DNA of 64,000 nt from Hydractinia symbiolongicarpus (GCF_029227915.1 NC_079879.1:2046001-2110000), one strand, 5' to 3'; positions 38,799-53,302 are shown, numbered from the stretch's first letter. Numbers and translations: made by a program. The notes: generated by a model not told the origin, from the letters alone.

Positions 38799-40663
38799 CA
38801 TGATTGCTGGAACTCAGCGATTACACTGGCCGCTGTGGTAGCACTTCAATGAAGAATTTAGATAAATATGTCATTTTGGCCCGAGGGGCCAGTCGTAGTC
38901 GTTAGCGCGGGCTGAAGAAACAGAGACTGTTTCAAAAACTATATTTCATTGCCTTTCAAGCAGTATCAGTCCGCTTGAGTTACAACAGTTGCGTCACATA
39001 TTCGTACCAACATGTATTTAGCGATATTTTTCTGATATTACTAGGTTGCATCGCTTTTAACAGTGAAACGATTGACTGTGGGACTTAATTGAACTGATTT
39101 TAGACTTTGACCTTATAAATGTGATAAGTGAGTCAATTGGACGCCAAGAAATAACATTCTTCTTAATCTGACATGATTGCTGGAATTCAGCTATTTCACA
39201 GGCTACTGTGGTGGCGCGTTATTTAAAAATTTAGATAAATATGTCATTTTGGCCCGAGAGGCCAGTCGTAGTCGTTAGCGCGCGCTGAAGAAATAGAGAC
39301 TGTTTCAAAAACTACATTTCATTGCCTTTCAAGCAGTATCAGTCCGCTTGAGTTCCAACGGTTGCGTCACATAATCGTACTAACATGTATTTAGCGATAT
39401 TTTTCTGATATTACTAGTGTGCATCACTTTCAACAGTGAAAAGATAGACTGTGGGACTTAACTGAACTGATATTGGACTTTGAACTTATAAATATTATAA
39501 ATGAGGCAATTGGACTCCAAGAAAAAGCATTCTTCTTAATTTGACATGATTGCTGGAACTCAGCGATTACACTAGCCGCTGCGGTAGCGCTTTAATGAAG
39601 AATTTAGATAAATATGTCATTTTGTACTATAGGACCAATCCTAGCCGTTAACGCGCGCTGAGAAAACATAGACAATTTCCAAAACTACATTTCATTGATT
39701 TTCTAACGGTATAAGTGCGTTTCAGTTACAACGGTTGCGTCACATATTTGTACCAACATGTATTTAGCGATATTTTTCTGATATTACTAGGTTGCATCGC
39801 TTTTAACAGTGAAACGATTGACTGTGGGACTTAATTGCACTGATTGTGGACTTTGACCTTATAAATGTGATAAATGAGCCAATTTGACTCCAAGAAACAA
39901 CATTCTTCTTAATCTGACATGATTGCTGGAATTCAGCTATTTCACAGGCTACTGTGGTGGCGCGTTATTTAAAAATTTAGATAAATATGTCATTTTGGCC
40001 CGAGGGGCCAGTCGTAGTCGTTAGCGCGCGCTGAAGAAATAGAGACTGTTTCAAAAACTACATTTCATTGCCTTTCAAGCAGTATCAGTCCGCTTGAGTT
40101 CCAACGGTTGCGTCACATATTCGTACTAACATGTATTTAGTGATATTTTTCTGATATTACTAGTGTGCATCACTTTCAACAGTGAAAAGATAGACTGTGG
40201 GACTTAACTGAACTGATATTGGACTTTGAACTTATAAATATTATAAATGAGGCAACTGGACTCCAAGAAAAAGCATTCTTCTTAATTTGACATGATTGCT
40301 GGAACTCAGCGATTACACTAGCCGCTGCGGTAGCGCTTTAATGAAGAATTTAGATAAATATGTCATTTTGTACTATAGGACCAATCCTAGCCGTTAACGC
40401 GCGCTGAGAAAACATAGACAATTTCCAAAACTACATTTCATTGATTTTCTAACGGTATAAGTGCGTTTCAGTTACAACGGTTGCGTCACATATTCGTACC
40501 AACATGTATTTAGCGATATTTTTCTGATATTACTAGGTTGCATCGCTTTTAACAGTGAAACGATTGACTGTGGGACTTCATTGAACTGATTTTAGACTTT
40601 AACCTTATAAATGTGATAAATGAGACAGTTGGACGCCAAGAAATAACACTCTTCTTAATGTGA
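38799..40663 (+). repeat. E-containing hybrids with a C/E + B dimer, two copies
   Basis: A B/E hybrid (38799) is followed by C/E at 39172 and 39918 and B at 39545 and 40291. The C/E heads share CAGCTATTTCACAGGCTACTG. E markers at 39251 and 39997 are 746 bp apart. Shared variants TACTAGTGTGCATCAC and AAGTGCGTTTCAG confirm a dimer duplication. Markers at 38878 and 39251 put two E-type middles in adjacent monomers, the only such case here. Confidence 0.88.
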
Positions 40664-43600
40664 CATGATTGCTGGAATTCAGCGATTGCACTGGGCGCTG
40701 TGATAGCGCTTCATTTAAAAATTTAGATAAATAAGTCATTTTGAAATGTGGGACCAATCCTAGCCGCTAGCGCTCGTTGAAGAAATAGAGACATTTTCAA
40801 AAACTACATTTTATTGATTTTCTAACGGTATAAGTCCGTTTCAGTTACAACGGTTGCGTCACATATTTGTACCAACATGTATTTAGCGATATTTTTCTGA
40901 TATTACTAGGTTGCATCGCTTTTAACAGTGAAACGATTGACTGTGGGACTTAATTGCACTGATTTTGGACCTTGACCTTATAAATGTGATAAATGAACCA
41001 ATTTGACTCCAAGAAACAACACTCTTCTTAATCTGACATGATTGCTGGAACTTAGCGATTTTACAGGGTGCTGTGGTAGCGCGTTATTTAAAAATTTAGA
41101 TTAGTATGTCATTTTGTACTGTGGGACCAATCGTAGCCTTTAGCACGCGCTGAAAAAGTAGAGACAGTTTCAAAAACTACATTTCATTGACTTTCCAACA
41201 GTATCAGTCGGCTTGAGTTACAAAGGTTGCATCACATATTCGTACCAACATGTATTTAGTGATATTTTTCTGATATTACTAGGTTGCATCGCTTTTAACA
41301 GTGAAACGATCGACTGTGGGACTTAATTGCACTGATTTTGGACTTTGACCTTATAAATATTATAAATGAGGCAATTGGACTCCAAGAAATAGCATTCTTC
41401 TTAATTTGCCATGATTGCTGGAACTCAGCGATTACACTGGCCGCTGTGGTAGCGCTTTAATGAAGAATTTAGATAAATATGTCATTTTGTACTGTGGGAC
41501 CAATCCTAGCCGTTAACGCGCGTTGAGAAAACATAGACAGCTTCCAAAACCACATTTCATTGATTTTCTAACGGTATAAGTCCGTTTCAGTTACAACGGT
41601 TGCGTCACATATTTGTACCAACATGTATTTAGCGATATTTTTCTGATATTACTAGGTTGCATCGCTTTTAACAGTGAAGCGATTGACTGTGGGACATAAT
41701 TGCACTGATTTTGGACTTTGACCTTATAAATGTGATAAATGAGGAAATTGGACTCCAAGAAATAACATTCTTCTTAGTTTGAAATGATTGCTGGAACTTA
41801 GCGATTTTACAGGGTGCTGTGGTAGCGCGGTATTTAAAAATTTAGATTAGTATGTCATTTTGTACTGTGGGACCAATCGTAGCCTTTAGCACGCGCTGAA
41901 AAAGTAGAGACAGTTTCAAAAACTACATTTCATTGACTTTCCAACAGTATCAGTCGGCTTGAGTTACAACGGTTGCATCACATATTCGTACCAACATGTA
42001 TTTAGTGATATTTTTCTGATATTACTAGGTTGCATCGCTTTTAACAGTGAAACGATCGACTGTGGGACTTAATTGCACTGATTTTGGACTTTGACCTTAT
42101 AAATATTATAAATGAGGCAATTGGACTCCAAGAAATAGCATTCTTCTTAATTTGCCATGATTGCTGGAACTCAGCGATTACACTGGCCGCTGTGGTAATG
42201 CTTTAATGAAGAATTTAGATAAATATGTCATTTTGTACTGTGGGACCAATCCTAGCCGTTAACGCGCCTTGAGAAAACATAGCCAGCTTCCAAAACCACA
42301 TTTCATTGATTTTCTAACGGTATAAGTCCGTTTCAGTTACAACGGTTGCGTCACATATTCGTACCAACATGTATTTAGCGATATTTTTCTGATATTACTA
42401 GGTTGCATCGCTTTTAACAGTGAAGCGATTGACTGTGGGACTTAATTGCACTGATTTTGGACTTTGACCTTATAAATGTGATAAATGAGGAAATTGGACT
42501 CCAAGAAATAACATTCTTCTTAGTTTGAAATGATTGCTGGAACTCAGCGATTACACTGGGCGCTGTGGTAGCGCTTTAATGAAAAATTTAGATAAATATG
42601 TCATTTTGGCCCGAGGGGCCAGTCGTAGTCGTTAGCGCGGGCTGAAGAAATAGAGACTGTTTCAAAAACTACATTTCATTGCCTCTCAAGCAGTATCAGT
42701 CCGCTTGAGTTCCAACGGTTGCATCACATATTCGTACCAACATGTAATTAGCGATATTTTTCTGATATTACTAGGTTGCATCACTTTTAACAGTGAAAAG
42801 ATAAACTGTGGGACTTAATTGAACTGATTTTGGACTTTGACCTTATAAATATTATAAATGAGGCAATTGGACTCCAATAAAAAGCATTCTTCTTAATTTG
42901 ACATGATTACTGGAACTCAGCAATTACACTAGCCGCTGCGGTAGCGCTTTAATGAAGAATTGAGATAAATATGTCATTTTGTACTATAGGACCAATCCTA
43001 GCCGTTAACGCGCGCTGAGAAAACATAGACAGTTTCCAAAACTACATTTCATTGATTTTCTAACGGTATAAGTCCGTTTCAGTTACAACAGTTGCGTCAC
43101 ATATTCGTACCAACATGTATTTAGCGATATTTTTCTGATATTACTAGGTTGCATCGCTTTTAACAGTGAAGCGATTGACTGTGGGACTTAATTGCACTGA
43201 TTTTGGACTTTGACCTTATAAATGTGATAAGTGATCCAGTTTGACTCCAAGAAACAACATTCTTCTTAATTTGACATGATTGCTGGAACTCAGCGATTTC
43301 ACAGGGTGCTGTGGTAGCGCGTTATTTAAAAATTTAGATTAGTATGTCATTTTGTACCGTGGGACCAATCTTAGCCTTTAGCACGCGCTGAAAAAGTAGA
43401 GACAGTTTCAAAAACTACTTTTCATTGACTTTCTAACAGTATCAGTCGGCTTGAGTTACAACGGTTGCGTCACATATTCGTATCAACATGTATTTAGCGA
43501 TATTTTTCTGATATTACTAGTTTGCATCGCTTTTAACAGTGAAGCGATTGACTGTGGGACTTAATTGCACTGATTTTGGACTTTGACCTTATAAATGTGA

Positions 43601-45608
43601 TAAATGAGGAAATTGGACTCCAAGAAATAACATTCTTCTTAGTTTGAAATGATTGCTGGAACTCAGTGATTACACTGGGCGCTGTGGTAGCGCTTTAATG
43701 AAAAATTTAGATAAATATGTCATTTTGGCCCGAGGAGCCAGTCGTAGTCGTTAGCGCGGGCTGAAGAAATAGAGACTGTTTCAAAAACTACAATTCATTG
43801 CCTTTCAAGCAGTATCAGTCCGCTTGAGTTCCAACGGTTGCGTCACATATTCGTACCAACATGTAATTAGCGATATTATTCTGATAATACTAGGTTGCAT
43901 CACTTTTAACTGTGAAAAGATAGACTGTGGGACTTAATTGAACTGATATTGGACTTTGACCTTATAAATATTATAAATGAGGCAATTGGACTACAAGAAA
44001 TAGCATTCTTCTTAATTTGACATGATTGCTGGAACTCAGCGATTACACTAGCCGCTGTGGTAGCGCTTTAATGAAGAATTTAGATAAATATGTCATTTTG
44101 TACTATAGGACCAATCCTAGCCGTTAACGCGCGCTGAGAAAACATAGACAGTTTCCAAAACTACATTTCATTAATTTTCTAACGGTATAAGTCCGTTTCA
44201 GTTACAACGGTTGCGTCACATATTCGTACCAACATGTATTTAGCGATTTTTTTCTGATATTACTAGGTTGCATCGCTTTTAACAGTGAAGCGATTGACTG
44301 TAGGACTTAATTGCACTGATTTTGGACTTTGACCTTATAAATGTGATAAATGATCCAATTTGACTCCAAGAAACAACATTTTTCTTAATCTGACATGATT
44401 GCTGGAACTCAGCGATTTCACAGGGTGTTGTGGTAGCGCGTTATTTAAAAATTTAGATTAGTATGTCATTTTGTACTGTGGGACCAATCGTAGCCCTTAG
44501 CACGCGCTGAAAAAATAGAGACAGTTTCAAAAACTACATTTCATTGACTTTCTAACATTATCAGTCGGCTTGAGTTACAACGGTTGCGTCAGATATTCGT
44601 ACCAACATGTATTTAGCGATATTTTTCTGATATTACTAAGTTCCATCGCTTTTAACAGTTAAGCGATTGACTGTGGGACTTAATTGAACTGATTTTGGAC
44701 TTTGATCTTATAAATATTATAAATGAGGCAATTGGACTCCAAGAAATAGCATTCCTCTTACTTTGACATGATTGCTGGAACTCAGTGATTACACTGGCCG
44801 CTGTGGTAGCACATCAATGAAGAATTTAGATAAATATGTCATTTTGGCCCGAGGGGCCAGTCGTAGTCGTTAGCGCGGGCTGAAGAAACAGAGACTGTTT
44901 CAAAAACTATATTTCATTGCCTTTCAAGCAGTATCAGTCCGCTTGAGTTACAACAGTTGCGTCAAATATTCGTACCAACATGTATTTAGCGATATTTTTC
45001 TGATAATACTAGGTTGCATCACTTTTAACTGTGAAAAGATAGACTGTGGGACTTAATTGAACTGATATTGGACTTTGACCTTATAAATATTATAAATGAG
45101 GCAATTGGACTACAAGAAAAAGCATTCTTCTTAATTTGACATGATTGCTGGAACTCAGCGATTACACTAGCCGCTGTGGTAGCGCTTTAATGAAGAATTT
45201 AGATAAATATGTCATTTTGTACTATAGGACCAATCCTAGCCGTTAACGCGCGCTGAGAAAACATAGACAGTTTCCAAAACTACATTTCATTAATTTTCTA
45301 ACGGTATAAGTCCGTTTCAGTTACAACGGTTGCGTCACATATTCGTACCAACATGTATTTAGCGATTTTTTTCTGATATTACTAGGTTGCATCGCTTTTA
45401 ACAGTGAAGCGATTGACTGTAGGACTTAATTGCACTGATTTTGGACTTTGACCTTATAAATGTGATAAATGATCCAATTTGACTCCAAGAAACAACATTT
45501 TTCTTAATCTGACATGATTGCTGGAACTCAGCGATTTCACAGGGTGTTGTGGTAGCGCGTTATTTAAAAATTTAGATTAGTATGTCATTTTGTACTGTGG
45601 GACCAATC
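40516..45608 (+). repeat. Segmental duplication, copy 2 (5.1 kb)
   Basis: This is the partner of 31191-38521, in the same orientation. Monomers start at 40664 (A), 41037 (C), 41410 (B), 41783 (C), 42156 (B), 42529 (E), 42902 (B), 43275 (C), 43648 (E), 44021 (B), 44394 (C), 44767 (B/E), 45140 (B) and 45513 (C, cut short). It lacks one A C B trimer and one E B C trimer present in copy 1. The match ends inside a C monomer at GTACTGTGGGACCAATC, after which the sequence continues as a B middle (CTAGCCGTTAACGCGCG). Confidence 0.9.
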
Positions 45609-47750
45609 CTAGCCGTTAACGCGCGCTGAGAAAACATAGACAATTTGCAAAACTACATTTCATTGATTTTCTAACGGTATAAGTGCGTTTCAGTTACAAC
45701 GGTTGCGTCACATATTCGTACCAACATGTATTTAGCGATATTTTTCTGATATTACTAGGTTGCATCGCTTTTAACAGTGAAGCCATTGACTGTGGGAGTT
45801 AATTGCACTGATTTTGGACTTTGACCTTATAAATGTGATAAATGAGACAATTGGACGCCAAGAAATAACATTCTTCTTAATGTGACATGATTGCTGGAAT
45901 TCAGCGATTGCACTGGGCGCTGTGATAGCGCTTCATTTAAAAATTTAGATAAACAAGTCATTGTGAAATGTGGGACCAATCCTAGCCGCTAGCACTCGTT
46001 GAAGAAATAGAGACATTTTCAAAAACTACATTTTATTGATTTTCTAACGGTATAAGTCCGTTTCACTTACAACGGTTGCGTCACATATTTGTACCAACAT
46101 GTATTTAGCGATATTTTTCTGATATTACTAGGTTGCATCGCTTTTAACAGTGAAACGATTGACTGTGGGACTTAATTGCACTGATTTTGGACTTTGACCT
46201 TATAAATGTGATAAATAAGCCAATTTGACGCCAAGAAATAACATTCTTCTTAATGTGACATGATTGCTGGAATTCAGCGATTTCACTGGGCGCTGTGATA
46301 GCGCTTCATTTAAAAATCTAGATAAATAAGTCATTTTGACATGTGGGACCAATTCTAGCCGCTGGCGCTCGTTGAGGAAATAGAGACATTTTCAAAAACT
46401 ACATTTTATTGATTTTCTAACGGTATAAGTCCGTTTCAGTTACAACGGTTGAGTCACATATTTGTACCAACATGTATTTAGCGATATTTTTCTGATATTA
46501 CTAGGTTGCATCGCTTTTAACAGTGAAACCATTGACTGTGGGACTTAATTGCACTGATTTTGGACTTTGACCTTATAAATGTGATAAATGAGACAATTGG
46601 ACGCCAAGAAATAACATTCTTCTTAATGTGACATGATTGCTGGAATTCAGCGATTGCACTGGGCGCTGTGATAGCGTTTCATTTAAAAATTTAGATAAAT
46701 AAGTCATTTTGAAATGTGGGACCAATCCTAGCCGCTAGCGCTCGTTGAAGAAATAGAGACATTTTCAAAAACTACATTTCATTGACTTTCTAACATTATC
46801 AGTCGGCTTGAGTTACAACGGTTGCGTCAGATATTCGTACCAACATGTATTTAGCGATATTTTTCTGATATTACTAGGTTGCATCGCTTTTAACAGTGAA
46901 ACGATTGACTGTGGGACTTAATTAAACTGATTTTGGACTTTGACCTGATAAATATTATAAATGAGGCAATTGGACTCCAAGAAATAGCATTCTTCTTAAT
47001 TTGACATGATTGCTGGAACTCAGCGATTACACTGGCCGCTGAGGTAGCACTTTAATAAAGAATTTAGATAAAAAAGTCATTTTGTACTGTGGGACCAATC
47101 CTATCCGTTAACGCGCGCTGAGAAAACATAGACAGTTTCCAAAACTACATGTCATTGATTTTCTAACGGTATAAGTCCGTTTCAGTTACAACGGTTGCGT
47201 CACATATTTGTACCAACATGTATTTAGCGATATTTTTCTGATATTACTAGGTTGCATGGCTTTTACCAGTGAAGCGATTGACTGTGGGACTTAATTGCAC
47301 TGATTTTGAACTTTGACCTTATAAATGTGATAAATAAGCCAATTTGACGCCAAGAAATAACATTCTTCTTAGTTTGAAATGATTGCTGGAACTCAGCGAT
47401 TACACTGGGCGCTGTGGTAGCGTTTTAATGAAAAATTTAGATAAATATGTCATTTTGTACTGTGGGACCAATCGTAGCCCTTAGCACGCGCTGAAAAAGT
47501 AGATACAGTTTCAAAAACTACATTTCATTGACTTTCTAACAGTATCAGTCGGCTTGAGTTACAACGGTTGCGTCACATATTCGTACCAACATGTATTTAG
47601 TGATATTTTTCTGATATTACTAGGTTGCATCGCTTTTAACAGTGAAACGATTGACTGTGGGACTTAATTGCAATGATTTTGGACTTTGACCTTATAAATG
47701 AGATAAATGAGCCAATTTGACTCCAAGAAACAACATTCTTATTAATCTGA

Positions 47751-48102
47751 CATGATTGCTGGAACTCAGCGATTACACTGGCCGCAATTTAGATTAGTAT
47801 GTCATTTTTTACTATGGGACCAATTGTAGCCCTTAGCACGCGCTGAAAAAGTAGAGACAGTTTCAAAAACTACATTTCATTGACTTTCTAACAGTATCAG
47901 TCGGCTTGAGTTACAATGGTTGCGTCACATATTCGTACCAACATGTATTTAGTGATATTTTTCTGATATTACTAGGTTGCATCGCTTTTAACAGGGAAAC
48001 GATCGACTGTGGGACTTAATTGCACTGATTTTGGACTTTGACCTTATAAATGTGATAAATAAGCCAATTTGACGCCAAGAAATAACATTCTTCTTAGTTT
48101 GA
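47751..48102 (+). repeat. Shortened C' monomer (352 bp)
   Basis: The head GATTACACTGGCCGC runs straight into AATTTAGATTAGTATG, so the ~21 bp normally between them (TGTGGTATCGCG and following) is missing. The monomer at 49222 has the same deletion. Confidence 0.88.
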
Positions 48103-49221
48103 AATGATTGCTGGAACTCAGCGATTACACTGGGCGCTGTGGTAGCGTTTTAATGAAAAATTTAGATAAATATGTCATTTTGTACTGTGGGACCAATCGT
48201 AGCCCTTAGCACGCGCTGAAAAAGTAGATACAGTTTCAAAAACTACATTTCATTGACTTTCTAACAGTATCAGTCGGCTTGAGTTACAACGGTTGCGTCA
48301 CATATTCGTACCAACATGTATTTAGTGATATTTTTCTGATATTACTAGGTTGCATCGCTTTTAACAGTGAAACGATCGACTGTGGGACTTAATTGAACTG
48401 ATTTTGGACTTTGACCTTATAAATATTATAAATGAGAAAATTGGACTCCAAGAAAAAGCATTCTTCTTAATTTGACATGATTGCTGGAACTCAGCGATTA
48501 CACTAGCCGCTGTGGTAGCGCTTTAATGAAGAATTTAGACAAATATGTCATTTTGTACTATAGGACCAATCCTAGCCGTTAACGCGCGCTGAGAAAATAT
48601 AGACAGTTTCCAAAACTACATGTCATTGATTTTCTAACGGTATAAGTCCGTTTCAGTTACAACGGTTGCGTCACATATTCCAACCAACATGTATTTAGCG
48701 ATATTTTTCTGATATTACTAGGTTGCATTGCTTTTAACAGTGAACCGATTGACTGTGGGACTTAATTAAACTGATTTTGGACTGTGACCTTATAAATGTG
48801 ATGAATGAGCCACTTGGACTACAAGAAATAACATTCTTCTTAATTTGACATGATTGCTGGATCTTAGTGATTACACTGGGCGCTGTGGTAGCGCTTTAAT
48901 GAAAAATTTAGATAAATAAATCAGTTATTACTGTGGGACCAATTCTAGGCTTTAACGCGCGCTGAGAAAACTGAGACAGTTTCAAAAACTACATTTCATT
49001 GTATTTCTAACAGTATCAGTCCGCTTCAGTTACAACGGTTGCGTCACATATTCGTACCAACATGTATTTAGCGATTTTTTTCTGATATTACTAGGTTGCA
49101 TCGCTTTTAACAGTGAAACGATTGACTGTGGGACTTAATTGCAATGATTTTGGACTTTGACCTTATAAATGAGATAAATGAGCCAATTTGACTCCAAGAA
49201 ACAACATTCTTCTTAATCTGA

Positions 49222-49573
49222 CATGATTGCTGGAACTCAGCGATTACACTGGCCGCAATTTAGATTAGTATGTCATTTTGTACTATGGGACCAATTGTAG
49301 CCCTTAGCACGCGCTGAAAAAGTAGAGACAGTTTCAAAAACTACATTTCATTGACTTTCTAACAGTATCAGTCGGCTTGAGTTACAATGGTTGCGTCACA
49401 TATTCGTACCAACATGTATTTAGTGATATTTTTCTGATATTACTAGGTTGCATCGCTTTTAACAGGGAAACGATCGACTGTGGGACTTAATTGAACTGAT
49501 TTTGGACTTTGACCTTATAAATATTATAAATGAGGCAATTGGATTCCAAGAAACAACATTCTTCTTAATTTGA
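49222..49573 (+). repeat. Shortened C' monomer (352 bp), second copy
   Basis: It carries the same GGCCGCAATTTAGATTAG junction as the monomer at 47751, 1,471 bp away (four monomers minus 21 bp). A single deletion later copied by duplication explains both. The two differ in the preceding tail (CTTATTAATC against CTTCTTAATC). Confidence 0.88.
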
Positions 49574-50319
49574 CATGATTGCTGGAACTCAGCGATTACA
49601 CTGGCCGCTGTGGTATCGCTTTAATGAAGAATTTAGATAAATATGTCGTTTTGTACTGTGGGACCAATCCTAGCCGTTAACGCGCGCTGAGAAAACATAG
49701 ATAGCTTCCAAAACCACATTTCATTGATATTCTAACGGTATAAGTCCGTTTCAGTTACAACGGTTGCGTCACATATTCGTACCAACATGTATTTAGCGAT
49801 ATTTTTCTGATATTACTAGGTTGCATCACTTTTAACAGTGAAACGATTGACTGTGGGACTTAATTGCACTGATTTTGGACTTTGACCTTATAAATGTGAT
49901 AAATGAGCCAATTTGACTCCAAGAAACAACATTCTTCTTAATCTGACATGATTGCTGGAACTCAGCAAATTCACAGGGTGCTGTGGTAGCGCGTTATTTA
50001 AACATTTAAATTAGTATGTCATTTTGTACTCTGGGACCAATCGTAGCCCTTAGCACGCGCTGAAAAAGTAGAGGCAGTTTCGAAAACTACATTTAATTGA
50101 ATTTCTAACAGTATCAGTCTGCTTGAGTTACAACAGTTGCGTCACATATTCGTACCAACATGTTTTTAGTGATATTTTTCTGATATTACTAGGTTGCATC
50201 GCTTTTAACAGTGAAACGATCGACTGTGGGACTTAATTGAACTGATTTTGGACTTTGACCTTATAAATATTATAAATGAGGCAATTGGACTCCAAGAAAT
50301 AGCATTCTTCTTAATTTGA

Positions 50320-53302
50320 CATGATTGCTGGAACTCAGCGATTACACTGGCCGCTGTGGGAGCGCTTAAATGAAGAATTTAGATAAATATGTCATTTTGT
50401 ACTGTGGGACCAATCCTAGCCGTTAACGCGCGCTGAGAAAACATAGACAGCTTCCAAAACCACATTTCATTGATTTTCTAACGGTATAACTCCGTTTCAG
50501 TTACAACGGTTGCGTCACATATTCGTACCAACATGTATTTAGCGATATTTTTCTGATATTACTAGGTTGCATCGCTTTTAACAGTGAAGCCATTGACTGT
50601 GGGACTTAATTGCACTGATTTTGGACTTTGACCTTATAAATGTGATAAATGAGACAATTGGACGCCAAGAAATAACATTCTTCTTAATGTGACATGATTG
50701 CTGGAATTCAGCGATTGCACTGGGCGCTGTGATAGCGCTTCATTTAAAAATCTAGATAAATAAGTCATTTTGACATGTGGGACCAATTCTAGCCGCTGGC
50801 GCTCGTTGAGGAAATAGAGACATTTTCAAAAACTACATTTTATTGATTTTCTAACGGTATAAGTCCGTTTCAGTTACAACGGTTGAGTCACATATTTGTA
50901 CCAACATGTATTTAGCGATATTTTTCTGATATTACTAGGTTGCATCGCTTTTAACAGTGAAACGATCGACTGTGGGTCTTAATTCAACTGATTTTGGACT
51001 TTGACCTTATAAATATTATAAATGAGGCAATTGGACTCCAAGAAAAGCATTCTTCTTAATTTGACATGATTGCTGGAACTCAGCGATTACACTAGCCGCT
51101 GCGGTAGCGCTTTAATGAAGAATTTAGATAAATATGTCATTTTGTACTATAGGACCAATCCTAGCCGTTAACGCGCGCTGAGAAAACATAGACAGTTTCC
51201 AAAACTACATTTCATTGATTTTCTAACGGTATAAGTCCGTTTCAGTTACAACGGTTGCGTCACATATTCCAACCAACATGTATTCAGCGATATTTTTCTG
51301 ATATTACTAGGTTGCATCGCTTTTAACAGTGAAGCCATTGACTGTGGGACTTAATTGCACTGATTTTGGACTTTGACCTTATAAATGTGATAAATGAGAC
51401 AATTGGACGCCAAGAAATAACATTCTTCTTAATGTGACATGATTGCTGGAATTCAGCGATTGCACTGGGCGCTGTGATAGCGCTTCATTTAAAAATTTAG
51501 ATAAATAAGTCATTTTGAAATGTGGGACCAATCCTAGCCGCTAGCGCTCGTTGAAGAAATAGAGACATTTTCAAAAACTACATTTTATTGATTTTCTAAC
51601 GGTATAAGTCCGTTTCAGTTACAACGGTTGCGTCACATATTTGTACCAACATGTATTTAGCGATATTTTTCTGATATTACTAGGTTGCATCGCTTTTAAC
51701 AGTGAAACGATTGACTGTGGGACTTAATTGCACTGATTTTGGACTTTGACCTTATAAATGTGATAAATAAGCCAATTTGACGCCAAGAAATAACATTCTT
51801 CTTAATGTGACATGATTGCTGGAATTCAGCGATTGCACTGGGCGCTGTGATAGCGCTTCATTTAAAAATCTAGATAAATAAGTCATTTTGAAATGTGGGA
51901 CCAATCCTAGCCGCTAGCGCTCGTTGAAGAAATAGAGACATTTTCAAAAACTACATTTCATTGACTTTCTAACATGATCAGTCGGCTTGAGTTACAACGG
52001 TTGCGTCAGATATTCGTACCAACATGTATTTAGCGATATTTTTCTGATATTACTAGGTTGCATCGCTTTTAACAGTGACACGATTGACTGTGGGACTAAA
52101 TTAAACTGATTTTGGACTTTGACCTTATAAATATTATGAATGAGGCAATTGGACTCCAAGAAATAGCATTCTTCTTAATTTGACATGATTGCTGGAACTC
52201 AGCGATTACACTGGGCGCTGTGGTAGCGCTTTAATGAAAAATTTAGATAAATAAATCAGTTATTACTGTGGGACCAATTCTAGCCTTTAACGCTCGCGGA
52301 GAAAACTGAGACAGTTTCAAAAACTACATTTCATTGTATTTCTAACAGTATCAGTCCGCTTCAGTTACAACGGTTGCGTCACATATTCGTACCAACATGT
52401 GTTTAGCGATTTTTTTCTGATATTACTAGGTTGCATCGCTTTTAACAGTGAAACGATTGACTGTGGGACTTAATTGCACTGATTTTGGACTTTGACCTTA
52501 TAAATGAGATAAATGAGCCAATTTGACTCCAAGAAACAACATTCTTCTTAATCTGACATGATTGCTGGAACTCCTCGATTACACTGGCCGCTGTGGTATC
52601 GCGTTATTTAAAAATTTAGATTAGTATGTCATTTTGTACTATGGGACCAATTGTAGCCCTTAGCACGCGCTGAAAAAGTAGAGACAGTTTCAAAAACTAC
52701 ATTTCATTGACTTTCTAACAGTATCAGTCGACTTGAGTTACAATGGTTGCGTCACATATTCGTACCAACATGTATTTAGTGATATTTTTCTGATATTACT
52801 AGGTTGCATCGCTTTTAACAGGGAAACGATCGACTGTGGGACTTAATTGCACTGATTTTGGACTTTGACCTTATAAATGTGATAAATGAGCCAATTTGAC
52901 TCCAAGAAACAACATTCCTCTTAATCTGACATGATTGCTGGAACTCAGCGATTTCACAGGGTGCTGTGGTAGCGCGTTATTTAAACATTTAGATTAGTAT
53001 GTCATTTTGTACTCTGGGTCCAATCGTAGCCCTTAGCACGCGCTGAAAAAGTAGAGACAGTTTCAAAAACTACATTTAATTGACTTTCTAACAGTATCAG
53101 TCTGCTTGAGTTACAACAGTTGCGTCACATATTCGTACAAACATGTTTTTAGTGATATTTTTCTATTATTACTAGGTTGCATCGCTTTTAACAGTGAAAC
53201 GATCGACTGTGGGACTTAATTGAACTGATTTTGGACTTTGACCTTATAAATATTATAAATGAGGCAATTGGACTCCAAGAAATAGCATTCTTCTTAATTT
53301 GA
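50320..53302 (+). repeat. Octamer higher-order repeat, copy 1 (2,983 bp): B A B A A D C' C
   Basis: Monomers start at 50320, 50693, 51065, 51438, 51811, 52184, 52557 and 52930. Private variants repeated in the next copy include GGTATAACTCCGTTTCAG, CCAAGAAAAGCATTC (1 bp short), ATTCCAACCAACATG, TCTAACATGATCAG, GTGACACGATTGACTG, GAACTCCTCGATT, GTACTCTGGGTCC and TTTTTCTATTATTAC. By eye I find no difference between the copies. Confidence 0.93.

Larger units (their letters stand above)
45609..50319 (+). repeat. Mixed satellite block with truncated monomers
   Basis: After the junction the monomers start at 45886, 46259, 46632 (A), 47005 (B), 47378 (F), 47751 (C', shortened), 48103 (F), 48476 (B), 48849 (D), 49222 (C', shortened), 49574 (B) and 49947 (C). 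The A monomer at 46632 changes to a C-type second half near 46780 (TTGACTTTCTAACATTATC). Variants such as AAACAAGTCATTGTG (45951) and TTTAGACAAATATG (48532) link this block to 1.9-4.2 kb and 8.9-9.4 kb. Confidence 0.85.
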
